Source: Prochlorococcus sp. HOT208_60m_808M21
Lineage (GTDB): Bacteria > Cyanobacteriota > Cyanobacteriia > PCC-6307 > Cyanobiaceae
Assembly: GCA_002026005.1 (NCBI GenBank)
Contig: MWOX01000353.1
Location: forward strand, 1 to 53,671
Reading direction: 5' to 3'
DNA length: 53,671 nt
A program made the position numbers and the translations under genes. This document shows positions 39,454 through 48,588 of the stretch, piece by piece; the first letter of the stretch is position 1, and every line of letters begins with the position of its first letter. The notes beneath the pieces were generated by a model. That model did no database searches. It was not told where the DNA came from and saw only the letters and a program-made list of their open reading frames with translations.

Positions 39454-39696
39454 TCAACCAAAAATTTGCGAGGCTGCCCATCCATAAAATCTGCTAACAG
39501 AAGCAATGGCTGCAGCAGAAAAGGATACCATAATTATAACTGCTACTGATTCGCTAAAAAGTTGTTGTTTGTTAGGCCACACGACAAGTCTAAGCTCATC
39601 GTAGGTAGATCTAAAAAAATTTTTCTTTTTTTTAGGCTCTTCAACTTCAGGAGAATCCTTTTTAAGAGGTTCTTTATTAGTAGTAGGACTTGTCAC
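39454..39696 (-). CDS. secE: Preprotein translocase subunit SecE
   Basis: A short 80-residue SecE with one C-terminal membrane segment (about 55-75). The conserved amphipathic helix before it reads FFRSTYDELRLVVWPNKQQL, matching the family. The N-terminal 25 residues are Lys/Glu/Pro-rich. SecE clamps SecY in the translocon of plasma or thylakoid membranes. It is the start of the secE-nusG-rplKAJL run and lies 61 bases after clpB2. Confidence 0.95.
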   Translation of the reverse strand: MTSPTTNKEPLKKDSPEVEEPKKKKNFFRSTYDELRLVVWPNKQQLFSESVAVIIMVSFSAAAIASVSRFYGWAASQIFG

Positions 39697-39757
39697 AAAA
39701 TTTTTTTGAAATTAAGCTTTATGCTTTAGTTTTTATTTTAGCTTATTGATTTACTCC

Positions 39758-42523
39758 TCAGCTAGGTTTGAAAACGATCTCATCTTTTTTAGCAGCGTTA
39801 AGTTTAATTGTTATATTTTTTTTATTTTTGAAATTATCCTCTAAAAGTTTTGCAGCTAAGGGATTTTCAATTTGTCTTCTAAGTTCCCTGCTAAGTGGCC
39901 TAGCACCATATTCAGGTTCGTAAGAATCGTTTGCAATTTTGTTGATAACTTTTTTGTCTATAGAGATATTTATTTTCTGCTCAAGTAGCAGGTTCTTTAA
40001 ATCTTCTGTTTGTAGAATGATTATTTTTTGAAGTTCATCAATAGATAATGGATCAAACTTTACCACTTCGTCAATTCTATTTAAAAATTCAGGTCTAAAA
40101 ATTGAAGACAATGCATTACTAATTGAATCATCTAGAGTTTGTTGATCTTTTTCTAACTTTCCTTCACTTTTAGAAATCTTTTGTGAATACTCCAGTATAG
40201 ATTTACCAGCTAGGTTACTTGTCATAATGATTACCGTATTTTTGAAATCTACAGTCCTTCCCTGAGAGTCCGTTAATCTTCCTTCATCTAAGACTTGCAA
40301 AAGGATATTAAATACTTCTACATGTGCTTTTTCTATTTCATCAAGAAGTATTACTGAATAGGGTTTACGTCTTACAGCTTCAGTTAATTGACCTCCCTCT
40401 TCATAACCAACATAACCTGGGGGAGCTCCTAAAAGTCTTGCTACGGCATTTTTCTCCATATATTCACTCATGTCTAATCTTAAAAGTGCGTCTTCTTCAT
40501 CAAATAAAACTGTTGCAAGAGATTTTGCTAATTCTGTTTTACCAACACCAGTAGGACCCATAAATAAAAAAGATCCAATAGGTCTTTTAGGACTTTTCAT
40601 ACCAACTCGAGCTCTTCTAATTGCAGCAGAAACAGCTTCTATGGCTTTTTCTTGTCCAATAACTTTTTCACTTAGTTCTGTTTCTAGATTGACTAATTTC
40701 TTACGTTCATTTGAAACTACTTTAGAAATTGGAATACCTGTGATTTTTGATATAACATCTGCAATATCATCAGGTTCAACTTGATATTTAAAAGGAAAAT
40801 TTCTATTTTTCTTTATTTTATTAAAGTTCTCTTCAAGTTTATGTATGTCATTCTCTATTTCATTTAACTCTTCTTCAAGCTTTTCTAAATAATCTAGATC
40901 ATTTTCAATTTCGCGATTTGATTTATCTTTAATTTGTTTGGTTAGCTTATCTTCTTCTTTCATTAAAATAGATAATTCCTCCATTTCTTCACGTAAATTG
41001 TTCCAATTTTTCAAAAGAACGTTCAATTTTGCCTCTGATTGTTGTCTATTATTCAATAGTTTTTCTTGAGCTTCGATATTTTCTCCTTGCAAATTATTCA
41101 ATTTTTCATCAATTGAATTAAGTTTGTTTTCTTGTTGGAGAATAATTTGAGGCATATTATTAGACTCGATTTTCAACTGTGCAGCTGCTTCATCAATTAA
41201 ATCTATTGCACTATCAGGGAGACATTTATCGCTGATGTATCTATCGGCCAATTTTGCGGAATAGTTTACAGCCTCTTCAGAAATTTTTATGCCATGATGT
41301 GATTCATATTTCTTTTTGATCCCTTGTAATATTTTTGCGCTTAATTCTACTGAAGGCTCATTAACAGCTATCTTTTGAAAGCAATTATTTAATGCCTGAT
41401 CTTTTTCAATAGTTTCACGAAATTTCTCAGGCGTTGTTGTACCGATACATCTAAGTTCTCCTTCAGCTAGTAAAGGTTTTAAGATATTACTGATGTCGGT
41501 AGAAGATCTGTCAGAACTTAATATTGAGTGAATTTCATCAATAAATAGAATCATTCCTTGGTTTGGATTATTTAGTTCCTGCATAATTAAGCTTAGTCTT
41601 TCCTCTAGTTGACCTCTAAATTTGGTCCCAGAAACTAATGCACCCAAGTCAAGTGAAATAATTTTTAAGTCCTTTAAAGTATCAGGAACTTTTTTGTCTA
41701 CAATTAATTGAGCAAGTAATTTTGCAATTGAGGTTTTACCAACTCCAGGATTGCCAATAAGTATAGGGTTATTTTTGTTTCTTCTGCAGAGTACCCTCAT
41801 TAAATTATTGATCTCATTTTCTCTTCCTAAAACGGGATCCAGTAAACCTTTTTTAGCTGATTCTGTTAAATCTTTTCCGTAAATTGAAAGAGCATTTTCA
41901 TCTTTTCCAACTTGTTTTTTGGTTTCAATTTGAAGTTCACTTTTCGGTAATGGAACAATAGCTTGTTTAAATTTTTCTTCTTTTACAAAAGTCTCGTTAG
42001 TCTCGTTGTTTGATTCAAAATTAGATTGATTATTTATTTCAATTACATTCCCATAATTAAAAGAATCTTTTGATTGATTAATATTTGGGTAAAATTTTAA
42101 TTCTTCCTCTAATTTTTCCATTGAAAGGTTTCCTTCTTCAAAAACATAATTTCCAATTCTTAAATCTCTTCCAAGAGCAATTAGTAAATGAGGGATTTCT
42201 ATTAATCTCGATCCCCATTGAGTTTTAATCTGATTCGCGTTATCTAATAAAATTTCTAAATCTTCTCCGATAGTAAAAATATCTGACTCATTTGTTGGTG
42301 TCTCTTCTAAAAAATCTTCTGTTATGTCTAAAACTGTATCTTGGTCGATTGATAATTTTTCAATGAAGGCAAAGAATTCACTTGATGAGAACAATGTATG
42401 AATTATGTGTTCAATATTAAATTCGCTATGATCCCATTTTTTTGCGGTTTCTTCCCCTAATAAAAGAAGATTCCAACTAATATCGCTAAATAGTTCAGGA
42501 CTGGATGTAAGTGTTTCTCTCAT
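39758..42523 (-). CDS. clpB2: ClpB-like AAA+ disaggregase, second paralog type (ClpB2)
   Basis: A 921-residue Hsp100 with two AAA+ modules. The N-terminal domain (about 1-150) is divergent; Walker A1 is GNPGVGKTS and the first pore loop reads GTKFRGQLEERL, with Phe where ClpB usually has Tyr. A coiled-coil middle region of about 110 residues follows; it is shorter than in ClpB and I cannot find the usual AAELxYG motif. AAA2 has GPTGVGKTE, the pore loop GYVGYEEGG and DEIEKAHVEV. Cyanobacteria carry a second ClpB, described as essential and not heat-induced in Synechococcus; assignment here is inferred. It lies upstream of secE and divergent from eno. Confidence 0.88.
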   Translation of the reverse strand: MRETLTSSPELFSDISWNLLLLGEETAKKWDHSEFNIEHIIHTLFSSSEFFAFIEKLSIDQDTVLDITEDFLEETPTNESDIFTIGEDLEILLDNANQIKTQWGSRLIEIPHLLIALGRDLRIGNYVFEEGNLSMEKLEEELKFYPNINQSKDSFNYGNVIEINNQSNFESNNETNETFVKEEKFKQAIVPLPKSELQIETKKQVGKDENALSIYGKDLTESAKKGLLDPVLGRENEINNLMRVLCRRNKNNPILIGNPGVGKTSIAKLLAQLIVDKKVPDTLKDLKIISLDLGALVSGTKFRGQLEERLSLIMQELNNPNQGMILFIDEIHSILSSDRSSTDISNILKPLLAEGELRCIGTTTPEKFRETIEKDQALNNCFQKIAVNEPSVELSAKILQGIKKKYESHHGIKISEEAVNYSAKLADRYISDKCLPDSAIDLIDEAAAQLKIESNNMPQIILQQENKLNSIDEKLNNLQGENIEAQEKLLNNRQQSEAKLNVLLKNWNNLREEMEELSILMKEEDKLTKQIKDKSNREIENDLDYLEKLEEELNEIENDIHKLEENFNKIKKNRNFPFKYQVEPDDIADVISKITGIPISKVVSNERKKLVNLETELSEKVIGQEKAIEAVSAAIRRARVGMKSPKRPIGSFLFMGPTGVGKTELAKSLATVLFDEEDALLRLDMSEYMEKNAVARLLGAPPGYVGYEEGGQLTEAVRRKPYSVILLDEIEKAHVEVFNILLQVLDEGRLTDSQGRTVDFKNTVIIMTSNLAGKSILEYSQKISKSEGKLEKDQQTLDDSISNALSSIFRPEFLNRIDEVVKFDPLSIDELQKIIILQTEDLKNLLLEQKINISIDKKVINKIANDSYEPEYGARPLSRELRRQIENPLAAKLLEDNFKNKKNITIKLNAAKKDEIVFKPS

Positions 42524-42590
42524 AAACTATAAAAACTATAGTTGATTATTAATTAATATTCTAAATAGGATCTGCATTAATAATCATCCA

Positions 42591-42626
42591 ATAATTTTCA
42601 AATTGTAAGATGAATTTGAAAATTAT
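42591..42626. repeat. 14-bp perfect inverted repeat between clpB2 and eno
   Basis: ATAATTTTCAAATT (42591-42604) and AATTTGAAAATTAT (42613-42626) form a perfect 14-base inverted repeat around an eight-base loop (GTAAGATG). It lies 68 bases upstream of clpB2 and about 160 bases upstream of eno. A second small palindrome, AACTATAGTT at 42534-42543, is just upstream of the clpB2 start beside a direct repeat of AAACTATA. The remainder of the 263-base gap holds only very short frames. Confidence 0.9.
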
Positions 42627-42762
42627 TTAGATGAGAGGATTTGCGGGGACTTTAGAATGAAAAAAAACGTTAAATAATATCTAAGCTCTTATAAAATTAA
42701 AAGATTATAGTTGGTTAACAAATATATTTCAGATATTAGCCAAATAGTTCAGCTATTAATAG

Positions 42763-44079
<1,317 letters not shown>

Positions 44080-44085
44080 ATTTTT

Positions 44086-45753
44086 TTAGCGCTTAAGTTT
44101 TTCTAAACGTGAGCCTTTTCTCATACTTAATTGGCACTTTATCCAATCAATACTTATTGGTAGTGCAAAAAAAAGTGGCAACAATGCAAGATTATTTTGT
44201 TTATTGGTTACAAGTAAAGCAGATGCAATTGATAAGCTTCCTATGAGAATTGAATGGCCTAAAGTTTTTTGAGCCGTAAACATTTTTTTGAATTGCCTAT
44301 CAGACTCACCCATTCTTATTTGCAATTGTAAATCGCCCTGTTCTAATCTTTCTAAACTTTCATCTATTCTTTTGGGAATTCCAACAGCTTTCGATCCTAG
44401 TTCACCTACTTGCCTTCCAAATTGGTTAATTAAATCGTTGGGACTTTGATTATTTGAAGTCATAAGTTCTATTAAATAAGGCTTGGTAACTGATACAAGG
44501 TTAAACCCTGGATCAAGCATTCTACCAACTCCTTCAAAAGTTGATAAAGCTCTCATCACAAAGATTAAATCTACTGGCAGCTGAAATGGCGTTTCATAAA
44601 CCAGTTCGTATAAATCTCCAGATAATTTTTCAATAATATTAGGACTAAATGGCGGAGTTAAGGCTTCTTTAAGCATCAATCTGACTAATCTTCTGACTGG
44701 TCCTACATCAATATCTTTTGAAATTAGCCCAGCTTGTTGTAATTGACTAACAAGTAATGAGGCGTCTCTAAGAGCAGCAGCCTTAACCATCCCCCCTAAT
44801 CTTGTTTGAAGATTATTTGAGATGTTCCCCATCATTCCAAAATCATAAAAAATCAATTTACCTTCACTTGAAACTGCTAGATTCCCTGGATGAGGATCTG
44901 CATGAAAAAAACCGTAATTTACTAATTGTTTTAAGTAGCTGATTGCACCTATCTCTGCAATTTTTGATAAATCAATTTCTTGTGATTTTAATTTTTCTAT
45001 ATCGCTTATTTTTGTCCCTTCTACATAACTTAAACAAAGCACTTTTTCACTGCTCATATCCCAAATTACTTCAGGAACTTCAACATTTTCATCATCAAGA
45101 AATTGCTGCCTAAATCTTGCTGCATATTGCGCTTCGCAATTAAAATCAAGTTCTTTCATCAGAACTTTCCTACACTCTTTAGCAATCTCAACCCAGTTTC
45201 TACCTCGACTCCAATTCTTATTTTTCTGCAATAATCCTGCTATTTGCTGCATTATGCCCAAATCGATAATAAATAATTCTTTTAAATTGGGTCTTTGAAC
45301 TTTAAAAACTACTTTCTTACCATCTTTTAAAGTCGCCCTATGAACCTGAGCTAGTGATGCTGATCCAACCGGATCAAATATTATTTGATCTATTTCATTA
45401 AACTTAGACCCTAATTCATTTCTTATAGTCTCTTCTACTTGCGTAAATGAAAAATTAGGTACTTGATCCTGCAATTTAGACAATTCCTGTATCCAGGTAT
45501 TAGGAATTAAATCAGGTCGCGCTGATAATAATTGTCCAATTTTAATAAATGCTGAACCAAGTTTTATTAATTGATTAGTAAACCACCTAGCTCTTTTAAT
45601 TTGGATCCTACTTTTTTCATTACTTTTAGTTTGGAAAATTTTAAATCTAATACTATCTATCCACAATTTTATTAAAAGCGAAATCAGAGTTATCCAGATA
45701 AGAAAGGCTCTCTTCAATTTTTTTAAACGATAATGAAGAATATGATGACTCAT
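44086..45753 (-). CDS. ABC1/UbiB-family atypical kinase
   Basis: A 555-residue ABC1/UbiB protein, an atypical kinase-fold family that acts in quinone or lipid metabolism; plant and cyanobacterial members relate to plastoquinone and tocopherol. The family A-loop region IKIGQLLSARPDLIP precedes the catalytic core, the lysine is in VVFKVQRPNLK, and HADPHPGNLAV plus FYDFGMMG give the catalytic and metal residues. Two C-terminal hydrophobic stretches (about 500-540) suggest membrane attachment. The start overlaps the preceding small gene by four bases. Substrate not determined. Confidence 0.9.
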   Translation of the reverse strand: MSHHILHYRLKKLKRAFLIWITLISLLIKLWIDSIRFKIFQTKSNEKSRIQIKRARWFTNQLIKLGSAFIKIGQLLSARPDLIPNTWIQELSKLQDQVPNFSFTQVEETIRNELGSKFNEIDQIIFDPVGSASLAQVHRATLKDGKKVVFKVQRPNLKELFIIDLGIMQQIAGLLQKNKNWSRGRNWVEIAKECRKVLMKELDFNCEAQYAARFRQQFLDDENVEVPEVIWDMSSEKVLCLSYVEGTKISDIEKLKSQEIDLSKIAEIGAISYLKQLVNYGFFHADPHPGNLAVSSEGKLIFYDFGMMGNISNNLQTRLGGMVKAAALRDASLLVSQLQQAGLISKDIDVGPVRRLVRLMLKEALTPPFSPNIIEKLSGDLYELVYETPFQLPVDLIFVMRALSTFEGVGRMLDPGFNLVSVTKPYLIELMTSNNQSPNDLINQFGRQVGELGSKAVGIPKRIDESLERLEQGDLQLQIRMGESDRQFKKMFTAQKTLGHSILIGSLSIASALLVTNKQNNLALLPLFFALPISIDWIKCQLSMRKGSRLEKLKR

Positions 45754-46067
45754 TTAATTTGATTGTTAATGGTTTTATTAAAGAGATCAATTTGCTTATT
45801 GATACCTTCAATTTCATTTAAAGCTTTTTTTATTTTGGAATCTTCATAAGTATTTGTGGACTGATTTTCTTGAATATTTTCGGCTTTTTCCATTCTTGAG
45901 GCTTCTTTGATTATGGATTCTTTCAAACTATCAAATTCTTTTTTGAGAATTTCTGGGGCATCCTGAGCAATATTTGTTGCTTCTTCAATTTTTTCAACCA
46001 ATATCTCGTTTAATTTCTCGGTTACTTTTTTAATAGCAGCTTTTAAAAGGTAGTCAGAGTTGGTCAT
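45750..46067 (-). CDS. Small helical hypothetical protein coupled to the UbiB-family gene
   Basis: I do not recognise this 105-residue protein. It is charged, Lys/Glu/Asn-rich and looks fully helical: a first amphipathic helix to about residue 65, a polar linker with QENQSTNTYED, then a second helix ending NKTINNQIK, which suits a coiled coil. There are no cysteines or membrane segments. Its stop overlaps the UbiB-family start by four bases (ATGA), implying coupled expression and perhaps a physical partnership. That link is inference. Confidence 0.75.
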   Translation of the reverse strand: MTNSDYLLKAAIKKVTEKLNEILVEKIEEATNIAQDAPEILKKEFDSLKESIIKEASRMEKAENIQENQSTNTYEDSKIKKALNEIEGINKQIDLFNKTINNQIK

Positions 46068-46304
46068 GAAAAATATAATGTTTCTACTGCAATTGATTTT
46101 TCGATCTGACTTAATAATAGATCAACACAGAACATTTCACGTAACTGTTCATTTTGATAATTAATTTTTTATTTTTTCCTATGTAAGTTTGTTTCTATAT
46201 TATGCTTTTTTCTTTTTTTTCTTTTAACTTATATCTATATACAAGGTTAGATATTTACATCAAAGATATTTTCTAACCAAAAGCTCATCTAATTAACTAC
46301 TAAA

Positions 46305-46310
46305 AAGGAG
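46305..46310 (+). promoter_or_regulatory. Strong Shine-Dalgarno before the thioredoxin reductase
   Basis: A full AAGGAG lies ten bases before the TTG start at 46321. Clear Shine-Dalgarno sites are rare in this window, so this supports the TTG. The rest of the 253-base gap 46068-46320 is T-rich and has a TATTAT at 46198-46203 that could serve as a -10 element; I found no gene in it. Confidence 0.7.
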
Positions 46311-46320
46311 TTTTATTAAA

Positions 46321-47277
46321 TTGGAAATCATTGAGTCAGATGTGGTTATTATCGGAGGAGGCCCGGCCGGATGTACTTGCGCACTTTACACATCTCGTTC
46401 AAACTTAAAGACAGTAATTTTAGATAAAAATCCATCTGTTGGTGCCTTAGCAATAACTCATCAAATAGCTAATTATCCAGGTGTTCCGGTTGATATAAGT
46501 GGGGAGAAATTACTTACTCTAATGAGAGAACAGGCTGTTCAATACGGTACAGACTATAGAAGAGCACAAGTCTTTGGAATAGACGCTAGTGGAGAATGGA
46601 AAATGGTCTATACACCCGAAGGTACTTTCAAAGCTAAAGCACTTGTACTTGCAAGTGGAGCTATGGGTAGGCCTGCATCATTTAAGGGCGAAGCGGATTT
46701 CCTTGGCAAAGGAGTAAGTTATTGTGCTACGTGCGATGGGGCTTTTTATAAAAATAGAGAAGTTGCTGTTGTTGGAGTCAACAAGGAGGCAATTGAAGAG
46801 GCAACTGTTTTAACTAAATTTGCATCAACTGTGCATTGGATTACATCAAGTGATCCTAAATCAGATAATGAAGAAGCTATGGAATTGATGGATAATTCAA
46901 ATATAAAACATTGGAGTAGAACAAGATTATTGGAAATATTGGGTGATGATATGGGTGTTAATGCGGTTGTTGTAAAAAATAAGCAAGACGAAAATCCTAT
47001 CAATTTAAATTTAGATGGAGTCTTTGTCTATATGAGTGGTTCAAAGCCTATTACTGATTTTTTAGGGGATCAAATTGCTTTAAAAGAAGACGGAGGAGTT
47101 ATTGTGGATGACTTTATGTCTACAAACTCTGATGGCGTATGGGCTATTGGAGATATAAGAAATACACCATTTAAGCAAGCAGTTGTTGCGGCTTCTGATG
47201 GATGTATTGCCGCGATGTCAATTGATAGATATTTAAATAGTAGAAAAAATATAAGAGTTGATTGGATTCATTCTTAA
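46321..47277 (+). CDS. Thioredoxin-reductase-like flavoprotein lacking NADPH motifs (DTR/FFTR type)
   Basis: A 318-residue flavoprotein of the thioredoxin reductase family. The FAD loop GGGPAG is at 12-17, the redox pair C135-C138 in CATCDGAF, and the second FAD motif is GVWAIGDIRN. Where NADPH-dependent enzymes have GGGDSA, this has GVNKEA (152-157), and the usual arginines for the NADPH phosphate are replaced by ITSSDPKSD. Prochlorococcus and Gloeobacter are reported to have a deeply rooted reductase that takes electrons from ferredoxin (FFTR); this protein fits that description. Start is TTG with a strong Shine-Dalgarno. It ends 22 bases from the convergent sbtB-like gene. Confidence 0.88.
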   Translation: MEIIESDVVIIGGGPAGCTCALYTSRSNLKTVILDKNPSVGALAITHQIANYPGVPVDISGEKLLTLMREQAVQYGTDYRRAQVFGIDASGEWKMVYTPEGTFKAKALVLASGAMGRPASFKGEADFLGKGVSYCATCDGAFYKNREVAVVGVNKEAIEEATVLTKFASTVHWITSSDPKSDNEEAMELMDNSNIKHWSRTRLLEILGDDMGVNAVVVKNKQDENPINLNLDGVFVYMSGSKPITDFLGDQIALKEDGGVIVDDFMSTNSDGVWAIGDIRNTPFKQAVVAASDGCIAAMSIDRYLNSRKNIRVDWIHS

Positions 47278-47299
47278 AAATAAATATCTCTTCTTTATT

Positions 47300-47581
47300 T
47301 TAAAGGGGTGTTGCTTCAGAAATATAAGCCACTCCTCCGTAGTAACTTAAATCGTCCCTGATGTTATCTCTCATTTTATCTATTAATTCTTGCTCACAAA
47401 AAACAATTACATGAGCATTTGCTCCTAATCCTGTAAATTCCATATCTTCAGTAACAACTCTTTCAGGCCCTCTGCCTGTGGCGTGTTTCATAACTGTATA
47501 TCCAGGAACATTAGCTTTTTCTAATGTTTTAATGATTGCATCTAGTTCTCTTTCACTAAATATCAAGTCTAATCTTTTCAT
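47300..47581 (-). CDS. sbtB: PII-like protein, short SbtB type
   Basis: A 93-residue PII-superfamily protein directly after sbtA, as for SbtB, which binds adenine nucleotides and gates SbtA. The core strand order is visible: RLDLIFSERELD, the T-loop-like segment HATGRGPERVVTEDM, then AHVIVFCEQELI. It ends SYYGGVAYISEATPL, so the C-terminal CGPxGC redox loop of the Synechocystis protein is absent. Its gene is two bases after the sbtA stop, so the two are co-translated or co-transcribed. Nucleotide sensing is probable, but redox control by the missing cysteines is not. Confidence 0.87.
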   Translation of the reverse strand: MKRLDLIFSERELDAIIKTLEKANVPGYTVMKHATGRGPERVVTEDMEFTGLGANAHVIVFCEQELIDKMRDNIRDDLSYYGGVAYISEATPL

Positions 47582-47583
47582 TT

Positions 47584-48582
47584 TTATAGAGGGGAAAGTG
47601 GGATAATAGTATTTACTAAACTCATATATATGGGAATGCCGAGAACTATATTGAATGGGAAAGTTAGACCTAACGTAGTTGAAATATAATAACTAGATTT
47701 AGCCTCTGGAACTGTCATCCTCATCGCTGCAGGAACTGCTAAATAAGAGGCGCTTGCACATAGAACCACAAATAAAAGGGCGTTGCCAGGTCCTAAAGAT
47801 AAAAATCTTGCAACGAAAACACCAATAAATGCATTAAATAAAGGCATAAAAATAGCAAAGCCAATCAAGAACGAACCCGCATTCTTTAGTCTCGGTAATC
47901 TTTGAGCAGCGACTATTCCCATATCTAATAAGAAGAAGCATTCTGCTCCATAGAATAATTGTCCAGTAAAAGGCTCCATTTTTGCAATCCCTGAGGGATT
48001 GCTGGAAGCAGTAAGAAATCCCACAATTAAACTTGAAAGCAATAAATAAACTGATCCATTCAAAAGGGATTCATGTAATATTGCGCTTAAATGCATTTTT
48101 CTTGATTTTGGTCTATTTTTTGGAGCTGCAAACTTTACAAGTAATAAACCAACAATGATTGCAGGAGACTCCATTAAAGCTAAGGCGCCAACCATAAACC
48201 CATCAAAAGCTATTTTTTGACTCTCTAAAAAACTTTCTGCAGAAATAAATGTAACAGCACTTATTGAGCCGTATGCTGCTGCTATTGCGGCTGAATTAAA
48301 GACATCAAACTTAAATCTTAAAATTAAGAATCCAATCAGAGGGATTACTAGTGACATGAGTATTGCAGCACTTAAAGTCGGCAATACTTGATCGGTAAAC
48401 CCACTTTTCTGTATCTCTATACCTCCTTTAAAACCAATAGCTAGAAGAAGATATAATGAGAATAGTTTAGGTAATGGAGCTGGTATTTCTAAATCAGATT
48501 TAAAGAGTACTGATATTGCTCCAATTAAAAAGAAAAGAACTGGCGGGGCTAATACATTTTGCAGAATTGGACTTATTTCCAT
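47584..48582 (-). CDS. sbtA: Sodium-dependent bicarbonate transporter SbtA type
   Basis: A 332-residue integral membrane protein with about ten hydrophobic segments in two inverted halves, as in SbtA. The motifs FKGGIEIQKSGF in the first half and FLLDMGIVAAQRLP in the second fit the family. It is shorter than the roughly 370-residue freshwater form and lacks much of its central hydrophilic loop. Marine strains carry such divergent copies. It is sandwiched between bicA and the sbtB-like gene in one operon, six bases after bicA. Bicarbonate as the substrate is inferred. Confidence 0.9.
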   Translation of the reverse strand: MEISPILQNVLAPPVLFFLIGAISVLFKSDLEIPAPLPKLFSLYLLLAIGFKGGIEIQKSGFTDQVLPTLSAAILMSLVIPLIGFLILRFKFDVFNSAAIAAAYGSISAVTFISAESFLESQKIAFDGFMVGALALMESPAIIVGLLLVKFAAPKNRPKSRKMHLSAILHESLLNGSVYLLLSSLIVGFLTASSNPSGIAKMEPFTGQLFYGAECFFLLDMGIVAAQRLPRLKNAGSFLIGFAIFMPLFNAFIGVFVARFLSLGPGNALLFVVLCASASYLAVPAAMRMTVPEAKSSYYISTTLGLTFPFNIVLGIPIYMSLVNTIIPLSPL

Positions 48583-48588
48583 AAGTTA

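Noticed and set aside
42631..42660. Nine-codon frame (ATG AGA GGA ... TGA) in the clpB2/eno spacer
   Set aside because: Too short and without a Shine-Dalgarno site; could be chance.
46130..46150. GAACA ... TGTTC inverted repeat upstream of the thioredoxin reductase
   Set aside because: Arms of five bases over an 11-base spacer are weak in AT-rich DNA and do not match a cyanobacterial LexA or other operator that I know.
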